64,000 nt of DNA, from the NCBI RefSeq assembly GCF_023520895.1, contig NZ_CP026029.1:496001-560000 (forward strand). Direction: 5' to 3'. A model generated the notes under the pieces. That model searched no databases and was not told where the DNA came from. It saw nothing but the letters and a program-made list of their open reading frames with translations. Each line of letters starts with the position of its first letter. The first letter of the stretch is position 1. Shown piece by piece: positions 17,843 to 26,243 of this stretch. A program made the translations under genes and the position numbers. Source of the stretch: Paenibacillus sp. PK3_47 (GTDB lineage: Bacteria; Bacillota; Bacilli; Paenibacillales; Paenibacillaceae).

Positions 17843-18545
17843 TGGCGTACTCCGGAGCACAACTCCCCTCATACCCGAAATGCCGCAAAAAATAAGGAAC
17901 TAACTCTCCGGCAACCTCAGCCACATCAAAAGAGCGGCCTGTGCACTCTTCCAGCGAAGTGACTCCGTACTGGGCAATCCCGCATGGAATAATTCCCGAG
18001 AAGCCGCTGCGGCCAATCCCTTCCGTAACATTAAAAGCAAAGCCATGGCTGGTAATGAACCCTCTGCGGTGCTTGCTCTTGTTAAACTTGACGCCGATTG
18101 CGCAAATTTTCTCATCGCCGACCCATACTCCGGTATACTCCGGCTTACGTGTTCCTTCAATTCCATGGGATGCCAGGTAGTCAATAATGACGGACTCCAG
18201 CGTGCGGAGATAGCCGTGCAGGTCGACCCGGCCGTGCTCGCCGAGCTTAATGAGCGGATAACCGACCAGCTGTCCCGGGCCATGATATGTAATATCTCCT
18301 CCCCGGTCAATTTCAAACAGGGCAATGCCCTGTTCCTGGAGCTGCTCGCTGCTGAGGAGAAGATGTTCAGGGTGATGCTGTGATCCGATAGTATAGGTGG
18401 GCGGATGCTGCAAAAGAATAAGCTTTTCCGATGCGGTTCCGGCATCAATGGCCTGAACCCTTTCCTTCTGCAGCTCCCACGCCGCACCGTATTCCATCAG
18501 GGGGTGGTATGAAATTTCCAGCTTTGCAAATTCCGGCATGTTCAT
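17838..18545 (-). CDS. lipB: Octanoyl-[ACP]:protein N-octanoyltransferase LipB
   Basis: A 235-residue LipB-type transferase that loads octanoyl groups from ACP onto lipoyl domains, the first step of lipoate synthesis. Signatures are RGGDITYHGPGQLVGYP, KICAIGVKF with the catalytic Lys, and SGIIPCGIAQYGVTSLEE with the catalytic Cys. I prefer the ATG at 18545 over an upstream GTG because GGGG lies about ten bases before it. It directly precedes the bkdB side of a lipoate-dependent dehydrogenase operon, a sensible functional link. Confidence 0.93.
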   Translation of the reverse strand: MNMPEFAKLEISYHPLMEYGAAWELQKERVQAIDAGTASEKLILLQHPPTYTIGSQHHPEHLLLSSEQLQEQGIALFEIDRGGDITYHGPGQLVGYPLIKLGEHGRVDLHGYLRTLESVIIDYLASHGIEGTRKPEYTGVWVGDEKICAIGVKFNKSKHRRGFITSHGFAFNVTEGIGRSGFSGIIPCGIAQYGVTSLEECTGRSFDVAEVAGELVPYFLRHFGYEGSCAPEYAK

Positions 18546-18613
18546 GACATCAGGTCCCCTTTGGATTAAAAGTCGAAAGTCCACAATACAGTCCTGTGCT
18601 GGCTTAGCAGTGC

Positions 18614-20032
18614 TTAATACAGCTTGGTATCCGGAGTGTAGGCTTCCATGTTGTCCTTGACACGCTGCAGGAACCGTCCGCAGATTACGCCGTCCAGAAT
18701 CCGGTGATCCAGTGACAGGCAGATATTGGCCATTGAGCGGACAGCAATCATGTCGTTGATGACGACAGGCTTTTTGACGATGGATTCAAAGGTCAGAATG
18801 GCCGCCTGCGGGTAGTTGATGATCGGATAGGACAGGATCGAGCCGAACGAACCGGTGTTGTTGACCGTAAAGGTGCCGCCCTGCATATCGTCAAGGCGCA
18901 GCTTGCCTTCGCGGGTCTTCTGGGCCAGCTCGTCGATCTCCCGGGCCAGTCCGGCGATATTCTTCTGGTCAGCCTTCTTGATAACCGGCGTCATAACCGA
19001 ATCTTCTGTGCCTACCGCCAGCGCGATGTTAATGTCGCGTTTGACGATAATTTTGTCCACGGCCCAGACGGAGTTCATGATCGGATAATCCTTGATCGCA
19101 CTGACCACAGCCTTCATCATAAAGGCCAGATACGTCAGATTAATGCCTTCCTTACGTTTGAACTCCTCCTTGAGCTTGTTGCGGAGCACGACGAGATTGG
19201 TCACGTCGACCTCGATCATGGTCCAGGCATGCGGGATTTCCGATACGCTCTGGCGCATTCTGGTCGCAATCGTGTTGCGGATCGGCGTCACATCGATCAG
19301 ATACTCCGAGCTGCTGCCGCGGCCGCCTTCCACTTCGATCGTCGGGATGCGCGGGGATTCGCTCAGGTGCAGGCCGGAATGGCGTACAGGCGGCAGAGCC
19401 TCCTGTACTTCTTCCTGAACGGCCTGCAGCACCGGCTGCTGCTGCGGTTCCGGCACCTGCCGGCTGGCAGGTGCATGCTGGGCTGCCTGAGGCTGCTGCA
19501 CGGCACCGCCGCTTTCCAGGAACGCCAGCACATCCTTGCGTGTGATGCGTCCGCCGAGCCCTGTGCCCGGCACCTGCGTCAGATCCAGCCCGTGCTCTGC
19601 CGCCAGGGTCTGCACAGCAGGTGAATAACGGGAGCGCATCGGCGCATTCCCGTCAAAGGCTGCTGCCGCAGGCACTGGCGGTCTGCCGGAGGCAGGAGCG
19701 CCGGAGGCGGCAGGCGCAGCATTGCCGGCAGAAGGAGCTGCAGGCGCCGCAGATGCGGCAGGTGCTGCCGAAGCCGGAGCGGCCACTGCAATGCGGGCGA
19801 TCACCTCGCCGACGCTGACAACCTGGCCCTCCTCCGCAAGCAGCTCCACCAGCGTGCCGTCCACGGTGGACGGCAGCTCCGCATTTACTTTATCTGTGAT
19901 CAGGTCACAGATCGGTTCGTATTGCTCTACCTGATCGCCCGGCTGCTTCAGCCATTTGCCGATCGTTGCCGATACCAGTGATTCTGCCAGCTGCGGCATT
20001 ATTACGTCCGTCAGCTTAGTATTGTCAGACAT
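18614..20032 (-). CDS. bkdB: Branched-chain 2-oxoacid dehydrogenase E2 (BkdB)
   Basis: A 472-residue dihydrolipoyl acyltransferase. Order of domains: N-terminal lipoyl domain with ITDKVNAELPS (the Lys is lipoylated), a long Ala/Pro linker (about 85-125), a peripheral-subunit-binding domain (SPAVQTLAAEHGLDLTQVPG, then GLGGRITRKDV), a second Gln/Pro/Ala linker, and the catalytic core ending in SLDHRILDG with the active-site His and Asp. It forms the core of the complex that makes isobutyryl-, isovaleryl- and methylbutyryl-CoA, primers for branched fatty acids. AAGGAG precedes the ATG. Confidence 0.94.
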   Translation of the reverse strand: MSDNTKLTDVIMPQLAESLVSATIGKWLKQPGDQVEQYEPICDLITDKVNAELPSTVDGTLVELLAEEGQVVSVGEVIARIAVAAPASAAPAASAAPAAPSAGNAAPAASGAPASGRPPVPAAAAFDGNAPMRSRYSPAVQTLAAEHGLDLTQVPGTGLGGRITRKDVLAFLESGGAVQQPQAAQHAPASRQVPEPQQQPVLQAVQEEVQEALPPVRHSGLHLSESPRIPTIEVEGGRGSSSEYLIDVTPIRNTIATRMRQSVSEIPHAWTMIEVDVTNLVVLRNKLKEEFKRKEGINLTYLAFMMKAVVSAIKDYPIMNSVWAVDKIIVKRDINIALAVGTEDSVMTPVIKKADQKNIAGLAREIDELAQKTREGKLRLDDMQGGTFTVNNTGSFGSILSYPIINYPQAAILTFESIVKKPVVINDMIAVRSMANICLSLDHRILDGVICGRFLQRVKDNMEAYTPDTKLY

Positions 20033-20047
20033 ATTGTCACTCCTTAA

Positions 20048-20165
20048 AGTTTTGTAAGCAATGGCTTACTGTATAACTTCGTACCAACTCGCTCCGGAAG
20101 CATCTACTTAGTATTGTGAGTGCTGCTCTCCTGAATAAGCTTCGTACAATACTCGCACCAAAATC
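20048..20165 (-). repeat. Tandem pair of diverged hairpin repeats upstream of bkdB
   Basis: Two copies (20048-20101 and 20110-20165) of the family also found before yqzK. The second has outer arms AGTATTG/CAATACT, a compensated change relative to AGTTTTG/CAAAACT. The first keeps an inner GTAAGC/GCTTAC stem. The box GCGAGT-TTGTACGAAG is shared on the minus strand. The pair fills most of the bkdAB-bkdB gap and touches the bkdB ribosome binding site. Confidence 0.75.
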
Positions 20166-20185
20166 ATGCGCTCATCAAAATCAAT

Positions 20186-21172
20186 TTAATATTCTGCCAG
20201 CCGGAGCATTTCCGCCTTCACTTTATCCTTGCTCAGCATGAAAAATTTCTCCATCGGCGGGCTGATCGGCATGGCCGGCACATCCGGTCCGCAGAGCCGG
20301 AAAATCGGCGCGTCCAGCTCGAACAGGCAGTGCTCGGCAATAATGGCAGCGACTTCGCCGCCGATTCCGCCGGTCTTGTTGTCCTCATGGACAATCAGCA
20401 CCTTACCTGTCTTGCGGGCGGCAGCGATGATCGCTTCACGGTCCAGCGGCTGCAGCGTGCGCAGATCCAGGATATGAGCGGAAATTCCATGCTCGTTCTC
20501 CAGTTCCTCCGCTGCCTGCATCGCAAAATGCAGCGGCAGGCTGTACCCGATTACCGTGATATCACTGCCTTCACGCAGCAGGTTCGCTTCACCGATCGGC
20601 ACGATATAATCGCCTTCCGGCACATCTTCCTTGATCAGCTTGTAGCATTTCTTGTTCTCGAAGAACAGGACCGGATCGGGATCGCGCACCGCAGCCTTCA
20701 GCAGGCCTTTGGCATCAGCAGCCGAATACGGCGCTACGATCTTCAGGCCCGGCGTTCCGAAGAAAATCGATTCCGGACACTGGGAGTGGTACAATCCGCC
20801 GAAAATCCCGCCGCCGATCGGTGCACGGATGACGACAGGACAGTCCCAGTCGTTGTTGGAGCGGTAGCGGATTTTGGCCGCTTCACTGATAATCTGGTTC
20901 GTTGCCGGAAGCATGAAATCCGAATACTGCATCTCCGCGATCGGCTTCATGCCGTACATCGCCGCTCCGATCGCCACACCGGCAATCGCTGATTCTGCCA
21001 GCGGTGTATCCATCACGCGCTCTTCCCCGAACTGCTCCTGCAGTCCCTTGGTGGTCGTGAATACGCCGCCCTTCACACCGACATCTTCGCCGAGCACGAA
21101 CACCGATTCGTCCCGCTCCATCTCTTCCTTCATCGCCAGCCGGATGGCATCGATATATTCCATCATCGCCAT
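20186..21172 (-). CDS. bkdAB: Branched-chain 2-oxoacid dehydrogenase E1 beta (BkdAB)
   Basis: A 328-residue transketolase-like beta subunit. It begins MEYIDAIRLAMKEEMERD after two short residues, with VFVLGEDVGVKGGVFTTTKGL and DTPLAESAIAGVAIGAA as in all E1 beta chains, and a C-terminal transketolase domain with VIGYSLPLHFAMQAAEEL and VLIVHEDNKTGGIG. It pairs with BkdAA to decarboxylate branched 2-oxoacids. GGAGGAG lies ahead of the ATG, four bases after the bkdAA stop, so the two subunits are tightly coupled. Confidence 0.94.
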   Translation of the reverse strand: MAMMEYIDAIRLAMKEEMERDESVFVLGEDVGVKGGVFTTTKGLQEQFGEERVMDTPLAESAIAGVAIGAAMYGMKPIAEMQYSDFMLPATNQIISEAAKIRYRSNNDWDCPVVIRAPIGGGIFGGLYHSQCPESIFFGTPGLKIVAPYSAADAKGLLKAAVRDPDPVLFFENKKCYKLIKEDVPEGDYIVPIGEANLLREGSDITVIGYSLPLHFAMQAAEELENEHGISAHILDLRTLQPLDREAIIAAARKTGKVLIVHEDNKTGGIGGEVAAIIAEHCLFELDAPIFRLCGPDVPAMPISPPMEKFFMLSKDKVKAEMLRLAEY

Positions 21173-21175
21173 AAT

Positions 21176-22207
21176 TTATGCTCCTCCTTCAAGGCCAGGA
21201 TCGCTGTACACATGCAGCAGCGTATCTTCCGGTTTCGGGAACGGCGCATTTTCGGCGTATTCAATAGCCTCTTTTAATTCCAGGTTAATGCTTGCTGCCA
21301 GATCACGCTCCTGCTCATCACTCCACAGGCCCAGTCCGGTCAGATACTTGCGGAAAGCGGCAACGCCGTCCTTGGCCCAGTTCTCGTCAACCTCTTCCTT
21401 GGTCCGGTAAGCCAGATCATTGTCCGAGGTGGAGTGCGGGGACAGGCGGTACATCATCGCTTCAATCAGCGTCGGCCCCTCACCCCTGAGAGCCCGCTCG
21501 CGTGCTTCCTTCACTGCCGCATACACTTCCAGCGGATTATTGCCGTCTACGCGGAGACCGGGGAAGCCGTAGCCAAGCGCACGGTCGCTGACTTTGCCGG
21601 CCAGCTGCTTGTGGACCGGAACAGAAATCGCATACTGGTTATTCTGGCAAAAAATTATAACCGGCAGCTTATTCACCCCTGCAAAGTTACATGCCTCGTG
21701 AAAATCCCCCTGGTTGCTGGAGCCTTCCCCGAAGGTTACGAAGGAGACAAACTTTTTCTTCTGCATTTTGGCGGCCAGCGCAAAGCCCACCGCATGCGGA
21801 ACCTGCGTCGTCACCGGACTTGAGCCCGTAACAATCCGCAGCCGTTTGCTGCCGAAATGGCCCGGCATCTGGCGGCCGCCGCTGTTCGGGTCCTCAGCCT
21901 TCGCGAACACGGACAGCATCAGCTCCCGCATCGTCATCCCGACAGACAACACAAACGCATAATCACGGTAATACGGTAAAAAATAATCTTGCTCGCGGTC
22001 CAGTGCAAACGCTGCGGCAACCTGCGCCGCTTCCTGGCCGATCCCGGAGACATGGAAATTGATTTTGCCGGCACGCTGCAGCAGCAGACTGCGCTCATCG
22101 TATTTCCGCCCCATCAGCATATATTTGTACATATCAATGACCTGGCCGTCGCTGAGTCCAAGCTGCTTATGTCTGTTAGCCGTTTCTACAGTACCTTGGG
22201 AATCCAT
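21176..22207 (-). CDS. bkdAA: Branched-chain 2-oxoacid dehydrogenase E1 alpha (BkdAA)
   Basis: A 343-residue thiamine-diphosphate-dependent alpha subunit. The TPP/Mg region reads FGEGSSNQGDFHEACNFAGV followed by IFCQNNQYAIS, and the phosphorylation-loop-like RLSPHSTSDNDLAYR follows. HFGSKRLRIVTGSSPVTTQV is typical of the bacterial branched-chain type. The ATG at 22207 has AGGAGG seven bases upstream; the frame opens seven codons earlier without a signal. Confidence 0.94.
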   Translation of the reverse strand: MDSQGTVETANRHKQLGLSDGQVIDMYKYMLMGRKYDERSLLLQRAGKINFHVSGIGQEAAQVAAAFALDREQDYFLPYYRDYAFVLSVGMTMRELMLSVFAKAEDPNSGGRQMPGHFGSKRLRIVTGSSPVTTQVPHAVGFALAAKMQKKKFVSFVTFGEGSSNQGDFHEACNFAGVNKLPVIIFCQNNQYAISVPVHKQLAGKVSDRALGYGFPGLRVDGNNPLEVYAAVKEARERALRGEGPTLIEAMMYRLSPHSTSDNDLAYRTKEEVDENWAKDGVAAFRKYLTGLGLWSDEQERDLAASINLELKEAIEYAENAPFPKPEDTLLHVYSDPGLEGGA

Positions 22208-22404
22208 TCTGGTACCTCCTAAAAACATTATTTATAACCATCTATGCCCTGATCTTATAACCAGGTACTAAGACTAAACCTGCATTCATTATAATCCCTT
22301 TCGGGGCAAAAAGAAAAGTCAAGAAAAGCCGGCAGGAAGCTATTTCGACGTATAATTCCGTCTTAAGCACCATCCGGCATTGTCTTGGGACCCCGATTGT
22401 TATT

Positions 22405-23826
22405 TTATATACCGGTTGCTCTGCCATCCACCGCAAGCATCGCTTCCCCGATAATCTCCGAGAGTGTCGGGTGGGCATGGACTGCTTCCCCGATTTCCCA
22501 AGGGGTTGCATCCAGAAGCTGGGCGAGCGCCGCTTCCCCGATCAGATCCGTAACATGCGGCCCGATCATTTGCACGCCCAGGAGATCACCGCTGGTGCGG
22601 TCGGCAACAACTTTGACGAAGCCGTCCTTCATGCCGTGGACAATCGCTTTGCCGATGGCGGAGAACGGAAATTTACCGGTAACCACGTCATGCCCCAGGT
22701 TTTTGGCTTCCTTCTCCGTATAACCTACACTTGCTACCTCCGGACGGGTGTAAACACAGCGCGGCACCATGTGGGTATGATACGGATGCAGCTTGCTGCC
22801 GGACAGATGATCGACCGCACGGATACCCTCGTGGCTGGCGGCATGAGCAAGCTGCAATCCGCCGATACAGTCGCCGATCGCATAGATATGCGGCTCATTG
22901 GTCTGCATGTTGGCGTTGACCTCAATAACCCCCCGGTCAAAACGGATGTCGGTATTCTCCAGCCCGATATTCTGGATGTTGGCTGCTCTGCCTACCGAGA
23001 CCAGCAGCTTCTCAGCGGACAGGCTCTGGCTCTGCTCTCCTTTGCGCGCTTCAATGGTTATTCCGCTCTCTGTTACCACACAAGTCTCTGCATCAACGGT
23101 AGTGTCTGTTAATACCTTGACACCGCGTTTCTTGAGCAGGCGCTGAAGCTCCCTGGCAATCTCTTCGTCTTCCTGCGGCAGCAGCTGGCCAGCGGCCTCT
23201 ACCACAGTGACCTGCACACCGAAATCAACCAGCATCGAGGCCCACTCGACACCGATAACTCCGCCGCCGACAATGATCATTGAAGCAGGCAGTTCTTCCA
23301 GGGTAAGCGCCTCTTCACTGCTCAGAATGACTTTCCCGTCCGGAGCAAGCCCCGGCAGGACCCGCGGTCTTGAGCCCGTAGCGACGATCAGATTGGTGGA
23401 GACTACCGTCTCCATTTCGCCGTCTTCCAGTTCTACCGCCACCGCACCGCTGCGCGGGGAGAAGATGGACGGGCCGATAATCCGCCCCTTGCCTTTGATG
23501 ACCTGAATCTTGTTTTTGCGCATCAAAAACTGCACCCCCTGATGCAGCTGCTCAACCACAGCTTCCTTCCGGCGCTGCACTTTAGGGAAAACCAGCTTCA
23601 CGCCGGTGGTCTCGATTCCGTAGCTTTCACTCTCATTTATTTCAGCGTATACCTCTGCACTGCGCAGCAGCGATTTGCTTGGAATACAGCCGCGGTGCAG
23701 ACAGGTCCCGCCCAGTTTGTCCATTTCAATGACGACGACGGACTTTCCCAGCTGGGCAGCGCGGATGGCCGCCACATAGCCGCCGGTACCTCCGCCCAAT
23801 ATGGCCACGTCACAGGAAATTGTCAT
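22405..23826 (-). CDS. lpdV: Dihydrolipoyl dehydrogenase (E3) LpdV
   Basis: A 473-residue flavoprotein that reoxidises the lipoyl groups of E2. FAD-binding AILGGGTGGYVAAIRAAQLG, the redox disulfide GGTCLHRGCIPSK, the NAD site VGGGVIGVEWASMLVDFG and the C-terminal catalytic dyad HAHPTLSE are all present. It is the first gene of the bkd operon; B. subtilis also has lpdV upstream of bkdAA, with ptb, bcd and buk before it, but those three are absent here. GGGAGGATAC precedes the ATG. Confidence 0.93.
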   Translation of the reverse strand: MTISCDVAILGGGTGGYVAAIRAAQLGKSVVVIEMDKLGGTCLHRGCIPSKSLLRSAEVYAEINESESYGIETTGVKLVFPKVQRRKEAVVEQLHQGVQFLMRKNKIQVIKGKGRIIGPSIFSPRSGAVAVELEDGEMETVVSTNLIVATGSRPRVLPGLAPDGKVILSSEEALTLEELPASMIIVGGGVIGVEWASMLVDFGVQVTVVEAAGQLLPQEDEEIARELQRLLKKRGVKVLTDTTVDAETCVVTESGITIEARKGEQSQSLSAEKLLVSVGRAANIQNIGLENTDIRFDRGVIEVNANMQTNEPHIYAIGDCIGGLQLAHAASHEGIRAVDHLSGSKLHPYHTHMVPRCVYTRPEVASVGYTEKEAKNLGHDVVTGKFPFSAIGKAIVHGMKDGFVKVVADRTSGDLLGVQMIGPHVTDLIGEAALAQLLDATPWEIGEAVHAHPTLSEIIGEAMLAVDGRATGI

Positions 23827-23994
23827 ATATGTATCCTCCCACTATTGTCTCAAAAGTTCAGCATAACCTACTACATTGTACTCCCTTTTCAGCCTAATAC
23901 AAAACTTATAAACGTCATGTATACATAGACTTTTAACCATTAAAGCGTTATCATAGGAGTGAATCCACTGGGCTTATGGGGAGATGGGATACTT

Positions 23995-24300
23995 ATGAAA
24001 CTGCTGATTTCACGCTTCATTGCCATCCTTATACTGGTTATTCCCGGCCTGCTGGCCATGACAGGCTTCCTCATGATGAAGGACGATATCTTTAACTATA
24101 TCTCCATGCACGGGGATGAGACGACAACTCCGGATTTTGCCTGGCTGCATTTCGGCGGCGGGCTGCTGCTGTTCGCGGCAGGAATGAGCTTTCTCGGAGG
24201 CTGGATACTGACCCGTGACCGCAAAAAGAATTATGTTGGCCCAAGGTTCAGGGAAAAACAAAAATCCCAGCAGCCTCCCGCTGCAGAAAGCAATTCATAA
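23995..24300 (+). CDS. yqzF: DUF2627 membrane protein (YqzF-like)
   Basis: A 101-residue protein with two transmembrane helices (FIAILILVIPGLLAMTGFLM and GGGLLLFAAGMSFLGGWIL), a short acidic loop between them and a basic, Pro/Gln-rich tail. It matches DUF2627, typified by YqzF near the bkd genes of B. subtilis. Function unknown. The ATG at 23995 begins MKLLISRF; the twelve upstream codons of the frame look non-coding. Divergent from lpdV. Confidence 0.8.
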   Translation: MKLLISRFIAILILVIPGLLAMTGFLMMKDDIFNYISMHGDETTTPDFAWLHFGGGLLLFAAGMSFLGGWILTRDRKKNYVGPRFREKQKSQQPPAAESNS

Positions 24301-24307
24301 AATAAAC

Positions 24308-24345
24308 CAGGCAGTTCCGGTTACATCCGGAATTGCCTTTTTCTT
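24308..24345 (+). terminator. yqzF terminator
   Basis: GGCAGTTCCGG and CCGGAATTGCC pair around TTACAT, followed by TTTTTCTTTTTT. A classical intrinsic terminator eight bases after the stop codon. Confidence 0.92.
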
Positions 24346-24365
24346 TTTTACGGACAGCTGATACC

Positions 24366-24418
24366 TTGACACCCGATATATCGGATAATATACTATGTCC
24401 ATCGATATATCGAGTGTC
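24366..24418 (+). promoter_or_regulatory. padR promoter with two 12-bp palindromic operators
   Basis: TTGACA (24366-24371), a 17-bp spacer and TATACT (24389-24394) form a near-consensus sigma-A promoter. A perfect palindrome CCGATATATCGG (24373-24384) fills the spacer and a second, TCGATATATCGA (24402-24413), lies just after the -10. Outer ACAC and GTGT extend the symmetry. The layout strongly suggests autorepression by the PadR protein encoded next. Confidence 0.75.
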
Positions 24419-24443
24419 ATTATATAGGGAATGGGGATAAACA

Positions 24444-24761
24444 GTGAATCCTTTGTCAGAATCCACTTATTTGGTACTGTTGGCACTTTATCATGAACCC
24501 CTGCACGGATACGGCATCATCAAAAGCCTGGAAAGCGTAAGCGGAGGCGATTTTGTCATATCTCCGGGAACGCTGTATGGTGTCCTCAACAATCTTGAAA
24601 AGCAGAAGCTGATTGAAGCTGTGAAGCAGGAGTCAGACAGCCGCAAAAAGAAAACCTACGCCCTCACGGACCAGGGAAAAGAAGTGCTGCTTGCAGAATT
24701 CCGCAGGTTCCAGCGGATGGTGCAAATGACCGGAATAATTATGCAGGAAGGGAAGAACTAA
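24444..24761 (+). CDS. PadR family transcriptional regulator
   Basis: A 105-residue winged-helix repressor: LALYHEPLHGYGIIKSLE, SPGTLYGVLNNLEKQKLIE and RKKKTYALTDQGKEVLLAEF are the PadR N-terminal domain. The C-terminal dimerisation helix is short, as in PadR subfamily 2. Start is a GTG with GGGGA upstream. The downstream DUF2812 gene starts four bases after its stop, a common operon pair in Bacillota in which PadR probably represses both. Confidence 0.92.
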   Translation: MNPLSESTYLVLLALYHEPLHGYGIIKSLESVSGGDFVISPGTLYGVLNNLEKQKLIEAVKQESDSRKKKTYALTDQGKEVLLAEFRRFQRMVQMTGIIMQEGKN

Positions 24762-24764
24762 CCT

Positions 24765-25331
24765 ATGAAGAGCACAAGCACGGAACTTAAAAAGATCAAT
24801 AAAAAATTCACCAATTTTAGCGAAGAGGAGCAGTGGCTGCAAACCATGGCCGGCGAAGGCTGGATCCTAAGAGAGTATGACAATGAGAACATTGATGCCT
24901 GCCGTTATGTGTTTGAAGCGGTCCAGTCCCCTGAGCAGAAGCTGCGGATCTATAAGATTGATTTCCGTTCCTTTGATAAGAAAGACGATTACGAGGAGTA
25001 TATAGAATTGTTTGAAGAGACGGGATGGGCGGTACTTTCCAGGAATAAAGGGTACTCCAAGCATATCTTTTACACGGATGCCCGCAACAGCAATACAACG
25101 ATTTTTTCCGACAAGGAATCCTACCGTGACCGTGAAAAAAGAAAAATGGCCGACTCTTTATCGCTGACAGCAGTGTCTGTCATTCTGTTCGTTGCTTCAG
25201 TGGTCATTTACAGTATTTACGGCAGCCGGGGCTTCATGTTCGCCGGATTAGTGTCGCTCGGTTCAGGCCTGAAAGGTTTGCTGGATTATTACAGACACCG
25301 TAAGAGCTTTAAGTCCTTAATGGGGAGATAA
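24765..25331 (+). CDS. DUF2812 domain-containing membrane protein
   Basis: A 188-residue protein. The N-terminal 115 residues are the soluble DUF2812 domain (EEEQWLQTMAGEGWILREYD, YKIDFRSFDKKDDYEEYIELFEE with GWAVLSRNKGYSKHIFYTDA). Two transmembrane helices follow near 130-170. It is nearly always encoded with a PadR regulator. Its role is not established; membrane stress sensing is a guess from the arrangement. Confidence 0.85.
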   Translation: MKSTSTELKKINKKFTNFSEEEQWLQTMAGEGWILREYDNENIDACRYVFEAVQSPEQKLRIYKIDFRSFDKKDDYEEYIELFEETGWAVLSRNKGYSKHIFYTDARNSNTTIFSDKESYRDREKRKMADSLSLTAVSVILFVASVVIYSIYGSRGFMFAGLVSLGSGLKGLLDYYRHRKSFKSLMGR

Positions 25332-25340
25332 ACGGCTATG

Positions 25341-25675
25341 GGAAAAACCGAGGATATTCGACCACTTCGAGGGGAAACGAGCCATTGCATGCGAAAAACC
25401 GAGTACATTCGGCCACTGCGACGGGAGCCGGGCTCATTGTATGCGAAAAACCGAGTACATTGGGCCGCTGCGAGCGGAAACGAGACCATTATACTCGAAA
25501 AACCGAGCACATTCGACCGCTACGAGCAGAAACGAGACCATTATACTCGAAAAACCGAGTACATTGGGCCACTGTGACGGGAGCCGGGCTCATTGTATGC
25601 GAAAAACCGTGTACATTCGGCCACTGCGAGCGGAAACGAGACCATTATACTCGAAAAACCGGGTACATTACTTAG
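25341..25675. repeat. 52-bp tandem array (six units plus a partial)
   Basis: Units begin with CGAAAAACCG at 25392, 25444, 25496, 25548, 25600 and 25652; the first unit (25341) is 51 bases and diverged. Two unit types occur: one containing CGACGGGAGCCGGGCTC, the other CGAGCGGAAACGAGACC. In order they run diverged, A, B, B, A, B, partial. Most carry CCGA...TCGG potential for a small hairpin. It starts ten bases after the DUF2812 stop. The overlapping open frames are repeat artefacts. Confidence 0.9.
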
Positions 25676-25693
25676 TTCCCCTACCCGCATAGC

Positions 25694-26126
25694 AGGTGTT
25701 AAGGCAGTCGAGAAAGTCACGACAACCTTATTTATGTGATTTGGATCTCATACGACACCGCGTTAACGATTGCCGACTCCAACCCATCACCTCATACGCA
25801 CCAGGACATATTAATGACTTGGAAATGCTAATGCTAACGGACCCCAGATCCGTTATTTTGCGTTAGAGGTGTGTATGGGAAAGCTAACGGACCCTAGATC
25901 CGTTATTTCATCCGAAAGGGCTTATTTTACTCATCATTTAGCAGAATAAAGGAACAACGGTCCGTTAGCCATGGAAACGGGGCGATTTTCAGCAAATAAC
26001 GGACGCAGTGTCCGTTAGCGTACGAAAGAGGAGGAGACAGATAACGGGTGCAGCGTCCGCAGACATGGAAACACAGCAAAGAAACCCAAGACCCTTAAAA
26101 GAGCTGGGTTTCTCAACACTCTGTCC
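25694..26126. mobile_element. Dispersed non-coding element, copy A
   Basis: About 430 bases align, same orientation, with 40709-41131 at roughly four-fifths identity by eye. Contents: GAGAAAGT...CGACA near the left end, four hairpins with TAACGGA/TCCGTTA arms, then a terminator-like GAAACCCA...TGGGTTTC stem. The 11-mer ACCCGCATAGC occurs on both sides (25683-25693 and 26127-26137), as a target duplication would. No reading frame is credible, so if mobile it is non-autonomous. Confidence 0.55.
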
Positions 26127-26182
26127 ACCCGCATAGCCGTGTTTTTGCGCGGTTCACACACTCCACTGACTTATGCCATAAC

Positions 26183-26218
26183 AAAAAGAAATCCAAGTCA
26201 TAAACAACTTGGATTTCC
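26183..26218 (-). terminator. Terminator of the ABC exporter operon
   Basis: GAAATCCAAGT and ACTTGGATTTC form a perfect 11-bp stem around TGTTTATG, then TTTTT on the minus strand, 26 bases after the last stop of the exporter operon. Confidence 0.88.
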
Positions 26219-26243
26219 GGTACCAGTCTAATACCGTCCTGCC

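Noticed and set aside
25338..25692. Overlapping plus-strand frames of 79-96 residues over the 52-bp array
   Set aside because: 52 is not divisible by three, so each 'protein' cycles through all frames of the same repeat. They lack binding sites and end where the array ends.
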